NCBI GenBank assembly: GCA_017398105.1
Contig: JAFQHF010000066.1
Location: 1-20,731 of the forward strand
Reading direction: 5' to 3'
From: Oscillospiraceae bacterium
GTDB taxonomy: Bacteria > Bacillota_A > Clostridia > Oscillospirales > Oscillospiraceae
Length of the DNA: 20,731 nucleotides
The stretch's first letter is position 1; every line of letters begins with the position of its first letter. The notes below the pieces were generated by a model. The model was not told the DNA's origin. It did not search any database and saw only the letters and a program-made list of their open reading frames with translations. The position numbers and the translations under genes are program-made. Positions 6,971 to 14,794 of this stretch are shown piece by piece.

Positions 6971-7166
6971 GTAGGGCGGGGTCATGACCCCGCCGAACAG
7001 GTAACAAATTTGCAGAGCAGTAAGACTTTGCCGGGAAATGAATGTCACTCAACAACTCCGGCAGACATCGAAAGCGGGTCGGCGGGGTGGTGCTCCGCGC
7101 AGCAAATTATCAATACTGATGATTGCCGGTGGCAATCATTCAATAATTCCCATGACCCCGCCCTAC
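6971..7166. repeat. Composite palindromic element, right (inverted) copy flanking the exonuclease gene
   Basis: Begins GTAGGGCGGGGTCATGACC and ends GGTCATG..., i.e. CATGACCCCGCCCTAC at 7151-7166. Bases 7074-7166 are the inverse of 6035-6128, including the TGATTGCC/GGCAATCA palindrome. The other half is unrelated in sequence. It ends 20 nt before the aminotransferase ribosome binding site. Confidence 0.9.
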
Positions 7167-7202
7167 TGAAACGTCTAGAAAGAAACAAGGAGGAAACCAG
7201 CC

Positions 7203-8390
7203 ATGCTGAATGAAAAAGCCTACAACCTGGGTGCCAACCGGTCTGTGATCCGGGATCTGTTTGAATACGGCAAGACCCGTGCCGCCATCGTGGGGCCGGA
7301 AAATGTATATGATTATTCCATCGGCAATCCCTCCATACCCTCTCCCAAGGGCGTGGATGATGCCATCCGGGAGGTGCTTTCCGATACAGATTCCCTTCTT
7401 GTCCACGGCTACACCTCCGCAAATGGCGATTATGCCACCCGAAAGGCCATTTCCGATGACCTGAACGCCCGGTTCGGCGCGGATACCCAGCCGGAAAACT
7501 TCTTCCTGACCTGCGGCGCCGCACCTGCCCTGACATCCGTCCTGAAGGCCATGGCCATCCCCGGCGGCGAAGTGCTGGCAATCGCTCCCTATTTCCCGGA
7601 ATACAAGCCCTTCGCAGAGGAAGCCGGACTGAAATTCCGGGTAGTACCTGCGGATGGGCCTTCTTTCCAGATCAATTTTGAGGCCCTGGAAAAAATGATC
7701 AACCACAATACCCAGGCCATCATCCTGAACTCTCCCAACAATCCCTCCGGCGTGGTCTATACTAAGGAAACCCTGCTGAAGCTGCGGGATGTGATCATGG
7801 ACAAGATCCGGGATATCGGCCACACCGTTTACATCATCTCCGATGAACCCTACCGGGAGCTGACCTACGGCGGCGTGGAGGTTCCCTTCCTGCCCGCCAT
7901 TTTCTCCGACAGCATCATCTGCTATTCCTATTCCAAGTCACTATCTCTGCCCGGTGAACGGATCGGCTATGTGTATGTGCCCGGCAACGCCACGCAAAGC
8001 AAGTATCTCTACGCCGCCATTGCCGGTGCCGCCCGGGGCAACGGCCATGTCTGCGCACCCAGCCTGTGGCAGAAGGTCATTGCCCGCTGCACCCACCTGC
8101 GGCCCGACCTGGAAAGCTATGACCGGAACCGGAAGTTCCTGTACGAATCCCTGACCGCCATGGGTTATGAGATGGCAAAGCCCGACGGCGCCTTCTACCT
8201 GTTCATCAAGGCTCCCGGCGGCGATGCGGACTACTTCTCCCAGATGGCAAAGAAGAAGGATCTGCTGCTGGTTCCCGGAAGCGGCTTCGGCTGCCCGGAA
8301 TATTTCCGGGTCAGCTACTGTGTCAGCTACGAGATGATCCGGCGGAGCCTGCCGGCATTCCAGGCGCTGATCAGGGAATTTACGGAATAA
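7203..8390 (+). CDS. Class I/II pyridoxal-phosphate aminotransferase
   Basis: 395 residues, the full length of a fold-type I aminotransferase. Cofactor residues are in place: NSPNNPSG (176-183), DEPY (214-217, Asp to the pyridine nitrogen), and SKSLSLPGERIGY with the Schiff-base Lys at 245 and phosphate-binding Arg at 253. The YSIGNPSIPSP stretch (38-48) near the N-terminus is the usual substrate-side loop of aspartate/aromatic-type enzymes. Substrate specificity cannot be read from sequence; aspartate, aromatic or alanine-like use are all possible. ATG at 7203 follows AAGGAGG (7187-7193) by 9 nt. A composite repeat lies directly upstream and a palindromic repeat with a T run (8403-8519) directly downstream, probably its terminator. 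Confidence 0.92.
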   Translation: MLNEKAYNLGANRSVIRDLFEYGKTRAAIVGPENVYDYSIGNPSIPSPKGVDDAIREVLSDTDSLLVHGYTSANGDYATRKAISDDLNARFGADTQPENFFLTCGAAPALTSVLKAMAIPGGEVLAIAPYFPEYKPFAEEAGLKFRVVPADGPSFQINFEALEKMINHNTQAIILNSPNNPSGVVYTKETLLKLRDVIMDKIRDIGHTVYIISDEPYRELTYGGVEVPFLPAIFSDSIICYSYSKSLSLPGERIGYVYVPGNATQSKYLYAAIAGAARGNGHVCAPSLWQKVIARCTHLRPDLESYDRNRKFLYESLTAMGYEMAKPDGAFYLFIKAPGGDADYFSQMAKKKDLLLVPGSGFGCPEYFRVSYCVSYEMIRRSLPAFQALIREFTE

Positions 8391-8402
8391 AACTTTTTAT
8401 CT

Positions 8403-8519
8403 GTCATCCTGAGCGAGGGAAACGAGCTGAAGGATCTACGCACCGAATATCTGCATTGCAGTGCCGAAAATGCGAAGATCCTTCGACGCGCTCCGCTTGC
8501 TCAGGATGACCGTTTTTTT
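8403..8519. repeat. GTCATCCTGAGC...GCTCAGGATGAC inverted repeat, possible terminator
   Basis: The ends GTCATCCTGAGC and GCTCAGGATGAC are exact inverses, with further inner pairing between GAAGGATCT and AGATCCTTC. This repeat type is seen in intergenic DNA of many bacteria. Here the right end is followed by a run of seven T (8513-8519), so it may also end the aminotransferase transcript. Confidence 0.8.
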
Positions 8520-8606
8520 GTTGGTTTTCCCGAATATTCCTCCCTTGTCGTAATTTGTAAAAAAGTTTGGAAATATCCGTTTTTCTGTTATATTTTCCCT
8601 ATTTCG

Positions 8607-8635
8607 TTGACATTATGTTCTCCTTATGCTATGAT
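8607..8635 (+). promoter_or_regulatory. SigA-type promoter for the surface-protein gene
   Basis: A consensus TTGACA (8607-8612), 17-nt spacer, TATGAT (8630-8635). Expected start is about 8642, about 70 nt before the ATG at 8711. Its position shows that the open frame extending upstream to 8567 is not translated. Confidence 0.85.
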
Positions 8636-8710
8636 TTCCCCGAGAACACAGTTCTGTCTTTCGCGGCCGGCAGCTGCTGGGTTCGTCATCATCTTAAGGA
8701 GGAAACCCCA

Positions 8711-10264
8711 ATGAAACACCCCTTTGCAAGGCGTTCTCTGGGCGCTGTTCTGGCGCTGCTGCTGGTGCTTCCCGCGCTGAGCGTCTCCGCTCTGGCCGCC
8801 CGGACCGAGAATGCCGAATTTACCCTCATGGAGCTGAAAGGCACCGATGTGACTCTGGACGAAACCGTCTTTACGTACACCGGCCATGAGATCAAGCCCA
8901 ATGTCACCGTCCGGGTGGAAGACCGGCTGCTGACCCTGGATCAGGACTATACCCTGAAATACGAGAACAACGTGGAAGTCGGCACCGGCAAGGTCATCGT
9001 CACCGGCATCGCCACCGCCGCCCCTTCCTACGGCTACACCGGTACCGTGGAAGTGCCCTTCTACATCAACGAGAAGACTCCCGAGTTCACCCTCATTGAG
9101 CTGAAGGGCACCGATGTGACCATCAACGGTACGGAATTTGTCAGCACCGGCAGTCCCATCGAGCCTGCCGTCACCGTCAACGTAGGCGGAAAGACCCTGA
9201 CGCCGGAGCAGGACTACACCGTGGAGTACGTGAACAACCTGCTGCCCGGCACTGCCACCGTCATTGTCCGGGGCATCGCCACCGCATCTGAGACGGTTGG
9301 CTACACCGGCGAAGTCCGCATCGACTTCACCATCATCCCCGCCCAGGAGGAAACCGATCCCCCCGTGGAGCTGACCGCCCTGAATGTGACCCTGGAAGGC
9401 GAACGCTTCCCCTATACCGGAAGCCCCATCACCCCCGCCGTCACCGTGCAGGTGGAGGGAAAGACCCTGGAAAGCGGCAGGGACTACACCCTGACCTATG
9501 AAAACAATGTCCAGCCCGGCACCGGCTCCGTTACCGTGTCCGCAGTGGAGGGCAGCGGCTATGCAGGCCGTGTCACCGTGAACTTCACCATCACCGGCAC
9601 TGCCCAGGAGGAGTACCCCCTGGTGGAGATCAAGCCGGAAAATGTAACTCTGTCCGGCACCAAATTCACCTACACCGGCAGCCCCATCACCCCCAAGGTC
9701 ACCGTGACCGTAGGCGGTAAGGTGCTGATCTCCGGCAAGGACTACAGCCTGACCTACACCAACAACACCCAGCCCGGAACCGCCACCGTCACTGTGGCAG
9801 GCATCGCCACCGCCACGGAAACCGGCGGCTACACCGGCACCGTGGAGCTGAAGTTCACCATCGCGCCCCAGTATAAGATCACCCAGGGCAGCGGTGCCGT
9901 CTTTACCAAGGGCAGCAGCGCCACCCTGAGCTTCACCGTCAACGCTGATGAACAGGCTTTCGACTATCTGAGTATCAACGGCAAGACCGTAGACCCCAAA
10001 TACTACACCATGAAAGACGGCTCCGCCGCCGTTCTGACCCTGAAGAACAGCTTCCTGAACATCCTGAACACCGGAAGCTACACCATCACCTTCCACTTCA
10101 CCGACGGCGAAGCAGAGGGCACCTTCAAGGTCGCGGCAGCAGCCGATGACACCAACCATAAGACCGGCGACGAATTTCCCCTGCACCTGCTCAGTGCCGT
10201 GATGTTCGTCTCCCTCACCGGCATTCTGGGCGGCCTCTTCGCCTGGAAGAAGAAGCTCTTCTGA
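8711..10264 (+). CDS. Secreted surface protein with four Ig-like repeats and a degenerate sorting signal
   Basis: 517 residues. A signal peptide spans 1-30 (KHPFARRS, hydrophobic core, cleavage near SALAA). Four repeats of about 80 residues follow at 36-120, 126-208, 218-295 and 304-385, each with DVT/NVTL, FxYTGxPIxPxVTV, a DYTLxYxNN turn, PGTxTVxV and GYTGxVxxxFTI. This is the common clostridial cell-surface Ig-like repeat. A different beta domain at 388-474 (YKITQGSG...SATLSF) resembles X2-type modules. The end, HKTGD (483-487), hydrophobic 489-511 and AWKKKLF, looks like a sortase signal whose usual leading Leu-Pro or Pro is missing. Role: probably structural or adhesive; no enzyme domain seen. 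ATG at 8711 follows AAGGAGG (8696-8702) by 8 nt. Confidence 0.85.
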   Translation: MKHPFARRSLGAVLALLLVLPALSVSALAARTENAEFTLMELKGTDVTLDETVFTYTGHEIKPNVTVRVEDRLLTLDQDYTLKYENNVEVGTGKVIVTGIATAAPSYGYTGTVEVPFYINEKTPEFTLIELKGTDVTINGTEFVSTGSPIEPAVTVNVGGKTLTPEQDYTVEYVNNLLPGTATVIVRGIATASETVGYTGEVRIDFTIIPAQEETDPPVELTALNVTLEGERFPYTGSPITPAVTVQVEGKTLESGRDYTLTYENNVQPGTGSVTVSAVEGSGYAGRVTVNFTITGTAQEEYPLVEIKPENVTLSGTKFTYTGSPITPKVTVTVGGKVLISGKDYSLTYTNNTQPGTATVTVAGIATATETGGYTGTVELKFTIAPQYKITQGSGAVFTKGSSATLSFTVNADEQAFDYLSINGKTVDPKYYTMKDGSAAVLTLKNSFLNILNTGSYTITFHFTDGEAEGTFKVAAAADDTNHKTGDEFPLHLLSAVMFVSLTGILGGLFAWKKKLF

Positions 10265-10284
10265 TAATAAAAGGCTTCGCAGAA

Positions 10285-10304
10285 TTTGCCGCCAAAGCGG
10301 CAAA
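10285..10304 (+). terminator. Weak terminator-like hairpin after the surface-protein gene
   Basis: TTTGCCGC-CAAA-GCGGCAAA is a perfect 8-bp stem 21 nt after the stop. A T run appears only 13 nt later (10317-10322), so termination here would be inefficient; some transcription may continue into the structured region that follows. Confidence 0.4.
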
Positions 10305-10320
10305 CCCATCTAAATCATTT

Positions 10321-10606
10321 TTGGCCGCGGCATGTACGTGGACAAAAATACATCTCAGACTGCAAGTGTACGAGTTGTGCGCCAAAGGCTACGGGGCCCC
10401 CATCAAGCAAATTGTGCTTGATGGGGAGAGGAGATGCGCAGATACAGGTGGAATTTTCTGCTTGCAGAAAATGCAACAGTGTATCTGATGCATCGACGAA
10501 GTGCGCGCAGCAGGCTGTAAAAAGCTGGTGGAAAAGCCAAAAGGGCTTTTCCACCAAACTGAGACCGGCACCGCCAAGCCTGGCAGTGCCGGTCATTTTC
10601 TTTTTT
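10321..10606 (+). ncRNA. Candidate structured non-coding RNA (multi-hairpin, with terminator)
   Basis: This gap holds ordered secondary structure and no credible gene. The closing stem CAGACTGC/GCAGGCTG (10356-10363/10510-10517) stacks on TGCGC/GCGCA (10378-10382/10505-10509). Inside are two arms: CCCCATCAAGCA/TGCTTGATGGGG (10398-10426), and a long arm GATGC/GCATC + CAGATACA/TGTATCTG + ATTTTCTG/CAGAAAAT (10433-10494). A 13-bp hairpin TGGTGGAAAAGCC/GGCTTTTCCACCA (10526-10556) and a strong terminator (10563-10606) follow. A weak promoter-like pair TTGCCG-17-TCTAAA (10286-10314) would start it near 10321. TGTACG at both 10333-10338 and 10368-10373 could pair to form a pseudoknot. It is unlike 6S, SRP, tmRNA or RNase P RNA as I know them; a raiA-motif type RNA is a possibility I cannot confirm. 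Confidence 0.6.
10563..10606 (+). terminator. Strong Rho-independent terminator of the structured RNA
   Basis: GACCGGCAC/GTGCCGGTC, 9-bp stem with an internal CCA...TGG pairing in the loop, followed by ATTTTCTTTTTT. No protein-coding gene ends near it on the plus strand, which supports an independent RNA. Confidence 0.88.
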
Positions 10607-10617
10607 CAATACCATTG

Positions 10618-10694
10618 TAGGGCGGCTTGCCCTCAAGCCGCCGTTACGATGTTCCATACCGCTGTTCCGGCGGGCTGAGGGCAGCCCGCCCTAC
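10618..10694. repeat. 77-bp composite palindromic element (GTAGGG family)
   Basis: Ends GTAGGGCGGC... and ...GCCCGCCCTAC. Each end is a hairpin: GGCGGCTTG/CAAGCCGCC on the left and GGCGGGCTG/CAGCCCGCC on the right. In the opposite orientation it has the same two hairpins as the 79-bp elements at 11186-11264 and 16875-16953, but a different centre. It lies between the structured RNA and the 3' end of the minus-strand gene. Confidence 0.9.
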
Positions 10695-10715
10695 TGTAAT
10701 CGGATACCATATGAT

Positions 10716-11114
10716 TTACAGCTTCTTCCGTTTCTTCACGAACAGGGGCAGGATCACCAGTGCCGCCAGGGTGGCCAGAATGGTGGCCATCAGATCGGAA
10801 GCGGCGCTGGGGCCCGGTTCCTCAGCCTCCTCAAGCGGCATGACCTGGCTGTTAAAATAGGCAAACAGCGCTTCAAACTTCGCTTCCGCCTCCGGAAGCT
10901 CCGCCCGTTCTGCTTCAGACAGAGCCATGTACGCATCGTAGGCCTGCTGGGTGCGATTGTAGGCCTCGTTCTGAGCCTGCGCATCCATGGCGGCAAATTC
11001 CTCCACAGAAGGAAGTGCATCGATCCGGGAGCGAATCGTTTCCCCGGCAAAAGCCGTCAGAGACAGGGAAACCACCAATACCAGGGACACGATCAGCATT
11101 GTTGTTCTTTTCAT
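10716..11114 (-). CDS. Small exported protein with C-terminal membrane anchor
   Basis: 132 residues. A signal peptide (1-23, MKRTTMLIV...TAFAG) is followed by an acidic, alanine-rich helical region (24-100; RSRIDALPSVEEFAAMD, AYNRTQQAYDAYMALSEAERAEL) that may form a coiled coil or helical bundle. A transmembrane helix at 107-126 and a KKRKKL tail end it. There is no LPxTG motif, so it should be anchored by the helix itself. I do not recognise the family and assign no function. The ATG at 11114 has GGAGG (11125-11129) 10 nt upstream. Composite palindromic elements lie on both sides (10618-10694 and 11186-11264). Confidence 0.75.
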   Translation of the reverse strand: MKRTTMLIVSLVLVVSLSLTAFAGETIRSRIDALPSVEEFAAMDAQAQNEAYNRTQQAYDAYMALSEAERAELPEAEAKFEALFAYFNSQVMPLEEAEEPGPSAASDLMATILATLAALVILPLFVKKRKKL

Positions 11115-11185
11115 ATCTATACTTCCTCCACAATACCAGTGGTTATCACCCTAAATAAGCACGGTATCCATTTGAACATATCACA

Positions 11186-11264
11186 GTAGGGCGGGCTGCC
11201 CTCAGCCCGCCGCAAAACGTCAGATTGGGTTCAGATGCGGCGGCTTGAGGGCAAGCCGCCCTAC
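11186..11264. repeat. 79-bp composite palindromic element, near-identical to 16875-16953
   Basis: Starts GTAGGGCGGGCTGCCCTCAG and ends GGCAAGCCGCCCTAC. Same length and order as 16875-16953, with only about six differences, all in the central linker. Two terminal hairpins, GGCGGGCTG/CAGCCCGCC and GGCGGCTTG/CAAGCCGCC, flank a short centre. Sits between the minus-strand small gene and the 3' end of rpoD. Confidence 0.92.
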
Positions 11265-11310
11265 ACGAACTGTTTTTTCTGTTCCCATTATGATACACGG
11301 GATAACCGCA

Positions 11311-11341
11311 TAAAACGAAAGGGGCGGAAAATTCCGCCCCG
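11311..11341 (-). terminator. Rho-independent terminator of rpoD
   Basis: On the minus strand GGGGCGGAA/TTCCGCCCC (11321-11340) is followed by TTTCGTTTTA. It begins 8 nt after the rpoD stop. Confidence 0.88.
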
Positions 11342-11348
11342 TTTCCTA

Positions 11349-12494
11349 TCAGCAGTAGAAGTCCCGGATCTTCTTGGCGCGGCTGGGATGGCGCAGCTTC
11401 CGGATGGCCTTGTTCTCGATCTGGCGGATACGCTCACGGGTAACGCCGAAGATCTGGCCCACTTCCTCCAGGGTGTGGGTGCGGCCGTCGTACATGCCGA
11501 AACGCATCCGCAGAACGTCTGCTTCGCGCTCGGTCAGGGTGTCCAAAATTTCCTTCAGGGCTTCGGCAAGCAATGCATTGGAGGTCGCATCGGCAGGACC
11601 GGGGGTACGCTCATCCTCCACGAAGGAGCCGATGGAGGTGTCTTCTTCGTCACCCACAGGAGTGTCCAGAGACAGGGTATCGGCAGCGGTGCGGTTTGCC
11701 TCGATGATCTTCTCCACAGGCAGGTTCAGCTCGGCTGCGATCTCCTCCACAGTGGGCTCACGGCCCAGCTCCTGAACCAGCTTCCGGTTGCAGCGGGTAG
11801 CCTTGTTGATGACCTCCACCATGTGCACAGGCACACGGATGGTTCTGGCCTGATCGGCAATGGCACGGGTAATGGCCTGACGAATCCACCAGGTAGCATA
11901 GGTGGAGAACTTGTTGCCCTTGGTCCAGTCGAACTTGTCAACGGCCCGGATCAGGCCGGTGTTGCCCTCCTGGATCAGATCCAGAATGTGCAGGCCGCGG
12001 CCGCTGTACTTCTTGGCAATGGAGACCACCAGACGCAGGTTTGCCTCGGTGAGCTTGTTCTTGGCCTTCTGATCACCCTCAGCCACCCGCTTGGCAAGCT
12101 CCACTTCCTCTTCGGCGCTCAGCAGCTTCACCTGGCCGATCTCCTTCAGGTACATACGGACAGGATCATCCAGACTGTATTCGGCGGCCAGGTCAACGGG
12201 GTCCACCAGATCCTCTTCATCCAGACCGGACAGGTCAATATCCCCGCCGTCCAGCCCCAGGTCGTCGTCGCCCAGATCCAGCTCCAGCTCTGCAGTGATG
12301 ATCTGGATGTTCATGGCCTCGAAGCGGTCGTAGATCTCTTCGATCTTTTCGGGTGTCAGCTGCATTTTTTCCAGCTGGGCGTTCAGGTCGGCGGCACGGA
12401 TCATGCCCTCCTTCTTACCCTGGGTGATCAGCGCCTGCAGGGCAGCCTGGACGTCTTCCAGATTATTCTTCTGATTCTTCTTCGGTGTACTCAT
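11349..12494 (-). CDS. rpoD: Primary RNA polymerase sigma factor RpoD/SigA
   Basis: 381 residues, the size of SigA in Firmicutes. Region 1.1-like helices span 13-63, then an acidic spacer (70-97, LDLGDDDLG...LDEED). Region 1.2 is at about 109-141 ([12 protein letters not shown]). Region 2 has [37 protein letters not shown] and [13 protein letters not shown] (152-210). Region 3 spans about 220-300, and region 4.2 has the helix-turn-helix [20 protein letters not shown] (341-360) and [15 protein letters not shown] at the end. It directs most vegetative transcription, including the -35/-10 promoters noted in this window. In many Firmicutes rpoD follows dnaG; here no dnaG is upstream and the gene has its own promoter (12547-12575). 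The ATG at 12494 has GAGGGG 7 nt upstream. It is divergent from lepA. Confidence 0.96.
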   Translation of the reverse strand: MSTPKKNQKNNLEDVQAALQALITQGKKEGMIRAADLNAQLEKMQLTPEKIEEIYDRFEAMNIQIITAELELDLGDDDLGLDGGDIDLSGLDEEDLVDPVDLAAEYSLDDPVRMYLKEIGQVKLLSAEEEVELAKRVAEGDQKAKNKLTEANLRLVVSIAKKYSGRGLHILDLIQEGNTGLIRAVDKFDWTKGNKFSTYATWWIRQAITRAIADQARTIRVPVHMVEVINKATRCNRKLVQELGREPTVEEIAAELNLPVEKIIEANRTAADTLSLDTPVGDEEDTSIGSFVEDERTPGPADATSNALLAEALKEILDTLTEREADVLRMRFGMYDGRTHTLEEVGQIFGVTRERIRQIENKAIRKLRHPSRAKKIRDFYC

Positions 12495-12546
12495 AGCGAT
12501 ACCCCTCTTATTTCTATGTAATACTCTAAAATTCTCATGCCGTTAA

Positions 12547-12575
12547 ACTATACCGCTTTTTTTACAAAATGACAA
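12547..12575 (-). promoter_or_regulatory. SigA-type promoter for rpoD
   Basis: On the minus strand TTGTCA (12575-12570), 17-nt spacer, TATAGT (12552-12547). Expected start is about 12540, giving a leader of about 45 nt. RpoD therefore probably transcribes its own gene. Confidence 0.8.
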
Positions 12576-12660
12576 GGGTATTTTTGTGATTTCTTTCGAT
12601 TTTTCGAAAAATTTTCTTAGGCCAAAGACAGTTTTCCCCCATTTTCGGGAAAAGATACAG

Positions 12661-12689
12661 TTTACTTTTTCCGAAAAATTCGCTATAAT
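12661..12689 (+). promoter_or_regulatory. SigA-type promoter for lepA-hemW
   Basis: TTTACT (12661-12666), 17-nt spacer, TATAAT (12684-12689). Expected start is about 12696. The leader of about 190 nt contains the full composite repeat at 12724-12859. Back-to-back with the rpoD promoter, about 85 nt apart. Confidence 0.78.
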
Positions 12690-12723
12690 TGGGAAAATGA
12701 GATATTGTGTCCATCTGATGACT

Positions 12724-12859
12724 GCAGGGCGGGGTCATGACCCCGCCGATCAGGTTGGGCAAATGCCTTGCTATGGGTGTTCCGCCATTTACCAATCAGG
12801 AACCATCGAATCCGCGCAAGATATGCAAGCGGGTCGGCGGGATCATGACCCCGCCCTAC
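12724..12859. repeat. Composite palindromic element in the lepA leader
   Basis: Left end GCAGGGCGGGGTCATGACCCC and right end GGCGGGATCATGACCCCGCCCTAC, each a GGGGTCATGACCCC-type palindrome, with a ~90-nt centre. It lies between the promoter (12661-12689) and the ribosome site of lepA. It contains no in-frame stop, so automatic calling may wrongly extend lepA upstream to 12737. Confidence 0.88.
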
Positions 12860-12883
12860 AATACCTATTCCGAGGTGCACGTT

Positions 12884-14692
12884 ATGACCGAACTTTCCAA
12901 GATCCGTAATTTCTCAATCATCGCCCACATTGACCATGGCAAATCCACCCTGGCAGACCGGCTGCTGGAGGAATGCAACGCCATTGACCAGCGCATCCGG
13001 GCCGAGCAGATGCTGGACTCCATGGAGCTGGAAAAGGAGCGCGGCATCACCATCAAGGCCACCGCCGCCACCCTGACCTACACCGCCGATGACGGCGAAA
13101 CCTATGCCCTGAATCTCATCGACACTCCCGGCCACGTGGACTTTAACTACGAAGTCTCCCGTTCCCTGGCCGCCTGTGAAGGTGCCATTCTGGTGGTGGA
13201 TGCCTCCCAGGGTGTGGAGGCTCAGACTCTGGCAAACACCTATCTTGCCATTGACGCCGGCCTGGAGGTACTGCCCGTCATCAACAAGATCGACCTGCCC
13301 TCCGCCCGTCCTGCCGAGGTCAAGGCCGAGGTGGAGGATATCATCGGCATTCCTGCCGAGGATTCCCCCGAAATCTCCGCCAAGAACGGCATCAACATCC
13401 ATTCCGTTCTGGAAATGATCGTCAAAGACGTGCCTGCCCCCACCGGTGACCGGGAAGCCCCCCTGCAGGCGCTGATCTTCGACAGCCAGTACGATTCCTA
13501 CCGGGGTGTCATCGTCTACACCCGCATCAAGCAGGGCACCGTCAGGCCCGGACAGGATATTAAGATGATGGCCACCGGCGCTGTTTATAAGGTGGTGGAA
13601 GTGGGCACCATGAGCCCGGGCGGTCTGATCCCCCGGGATGCCCTGGGCGCAGGTGAGGTTGGCTACATCACCGCCTCCATCAAGACCGTGGCCGATACCC
13701 AGGTGGGCGACACCATCACCACCATGGAAAATCCCGCTCCGGAGCCTCTGCCCGGCTACCGTCCCGTGCAGCCCATGGTGTTCTCCGGCGTGTATCCCGC
13801 CGACGGCGCAAAATATCAGGATCTGCGGGAGGCCCTGGAAAAGCTGAAGCTGAACGATGCCTCCATGTCCTATGAGCTGGAAAGCTCCATCGCCCTGGGC
13901 TTCGGCTTCCGCTGCGGCTTCCTGGGACTGCTGCACATGGAGATCATCCAGGAGCGTCTGGAGCGCGAATATAATCTGGATCTGATCACCACTGCGCCCA
14001 ACGTCGTTTACCGCATCACCAAGACCAACGGCGAGGTGATGATGGTCTACACCCCCCTGGATTACCCCGACCCCATGGAGATCCAGCTGGCGGAGGAGCC
14101 CTTCGCCAAGGTGAATCTGATCGCCCCCCAGGAATATGTGGGCAACATTATGGAGCTGGCCCAGCAGCGCCGGGGCGAATTCAAGGACATGGTGTATCTG
14201 GATGCCAACCGTGTGGAGCTCCACTACGAAATGCCCCTGAACGAGATCATCTATGATTTCTTCGATGCCCTGAAATCCAGAACCAGAGGCTACGGCTCCC
14301 TGGACTATGAGCTCATCGGCTACCGTCCCTCCAAGCTGGTCAAGCTGGACATCCTGCTCAACGGCGATGTGGTGGATGCCCTGAGCTTCATCCTCTTTGC
14401 GGACAATGCCTACCCCAGAGCCCGAAAGATCTGCGAAAAGCTGAAGGAGAACATCCCGAGAGCCCAGTTCGAAATTCCCGTCCAGGCAGCCATCGGCGGC
14501 AAGATCATTGCCCGGGAAACCATCAAGGCCCTGAGAAAAGATGTGCTTGCCAAGTGCTACGGCGGCGATATCACCCGAAAGAAGAAGCTGCTGGAAAAGC
14601 AGAAGGAAGGCAAAAAGCGCATGCGTACCTTCGGCACCGTGTCCGTGCCCTCCGAAGCCTTCATGGCAGTGCTGAAGCTGGACGAAGACTGA
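12884..14692 (+). CDS. lepA: Elongation factor 4 (LepA), ribosome-associated GTPase
   Basis: 602 residues, the standard LepA length. The G domain shows G1 AHIDHGKS (14-21), switch RGITIK (53-58), DTPGH (80-84) and NKID (134-137). EF-G-like domains II, III and V follow. The LepA-specific C-terminal domain ends the protein ([20 protein letters not shown] near 545-565). It acts on the ribosome, in translation under stress and in initiation or biogenesis. The start at 12884 ([20 protein letters not shown]) is set by homology to other LepA N-termini, with GAGGTG (12872-12877) 6 nt upstream. A longer in-frame start at 12737 lies in repeat DNA and is not believed. hemW follows after 102 nt, an order common in Firmicutes. 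Confidence 0.97.
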   Translation: MTELSKIRNFSIIAHIDHGKSTLADRLLEECNAIDQRIRAEQMLDSMELEKERGITIKATAATLTYTADDGETYALNLIDTPGHVDFNYEVSRSLAACEGAILVVDASQGVEAQTLANTYLAIDAGLEVLPVINKIDLPSARPAEVKAEVEDIIGIPAEDSPEISAKNGINIHSVLEMIVKDVPAPTGDREAPLQALIFDSQYDSYRGVIVYTRIKQGTVRPGQDIKMMATGAVYKVVEVGTMSPGGLIPRDALGAGEVGYITASIKTVADTQVGDTITTMENPAPEPLPGYRPVQPMVFSGVYPADGAKYQDLREALEKLKLNDASMSYELESSIALGFGFRCGFLGLLHMEIIQERLEREYNLDLITTAPNVVYRITKTNGEVMMVYTPLDYPDPMEIQLAEEPFAKVNLIAPQEYVGNIMELAQQRRGEFKDMVYLDANRVELHYEMPLNEIIYDFFDALKSRTRGYGSLDYELIGYRPSKLVKLDILLNGDVVDALSFILFADNAYPRARKICEKLKENIPRAQFEIPVQAAIGGKIIARETIKALRKDVLAKCYGGDITRKKKLLEKQKEGKKRMRTFGTVSVPSEAFMAVLKLDED

Positions 14693-14699
14693 TTTATCA

Positions 14700-14777
14700 A
14701 AATGCTAAATGCAGAATGCTGAATGCTAAATTGTAAATAAATTTAGCATTTTGCATTTATCACTCTGCATTTATTTT
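14700..14777. repeat. AT-rich inverted repeat between lepA and hemW
   Basis: AATGCTAAATT (14722-14732) and AATTTAGCATT (14740-14750) are exact inverses. Outer copies of AATGC(T/A)..AAATGCAGAATG and CTGCATTTATTTT extend the pairing. It contrasts with the GC-rich genes on both sides and with the other repeats in the window. There is no terminator-like T run, so lepA and hemW may be read together. Confidence 0.75.
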
Positions 14778-14794
14778 ACCGGAGGTAAAATACC

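Noticed and set aside
6974..7202. Short open frame running into the aminotransferase gene from the repeat
   Set aside because: It is made of the inverted repeat copy and ends in the wrong frame; the aminotransferase has its own ribosome site.
8567..8710. Upstream in-frame extension of the surface-protein gene
   Set aside because: The -35/-10 promoter at 8607-8635 lies within it, and the signal peptide and AAGGAGG fit the ATG at 8711.
8816..9865. Tandem repeats that could look like a CRISPR-like or DNA-level array
   Set aside because: The ~270-nt periodicity is that of protein repeats in frame, with no short direct repeats and spacers.
8624..10309. Long open frame (561 codons) on the strand opposite to the surface-protein gene
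   Set aside because: It is a codon-bias shadow of the repeat-coding gene: Gly/His/Val-rich, low-complexity, no ribosome site. The plus-strand gene has a promoter, signal peptide and recognisable repeats.
10286..10678. Open frame of 130 codons across the intergenic gap
   Set aside because: It has no ribosome site or domain and runs through several strong hairpins and a terminator; the region reads as structured RNA plus a repeat.
11235..12521. Long open frame (428 codons) antisense to rpoD
   Set aside because: RpoD is certain on the minus strand; the antisense frame starts inside a repeat and shows no domain.
12737..12883. Upstream in-frame extension of lepA
   Set aside because: The added residues derive from a composite repeat, homologues start at 12884, and a ribosome site fits there.
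12914..14224. Long open frame (436 codons) antisense to lepA
   Set aside because: LepA on the plus strand is unmistakable. The antisense product has no motif and the composition of a GC-rich shadow frame.
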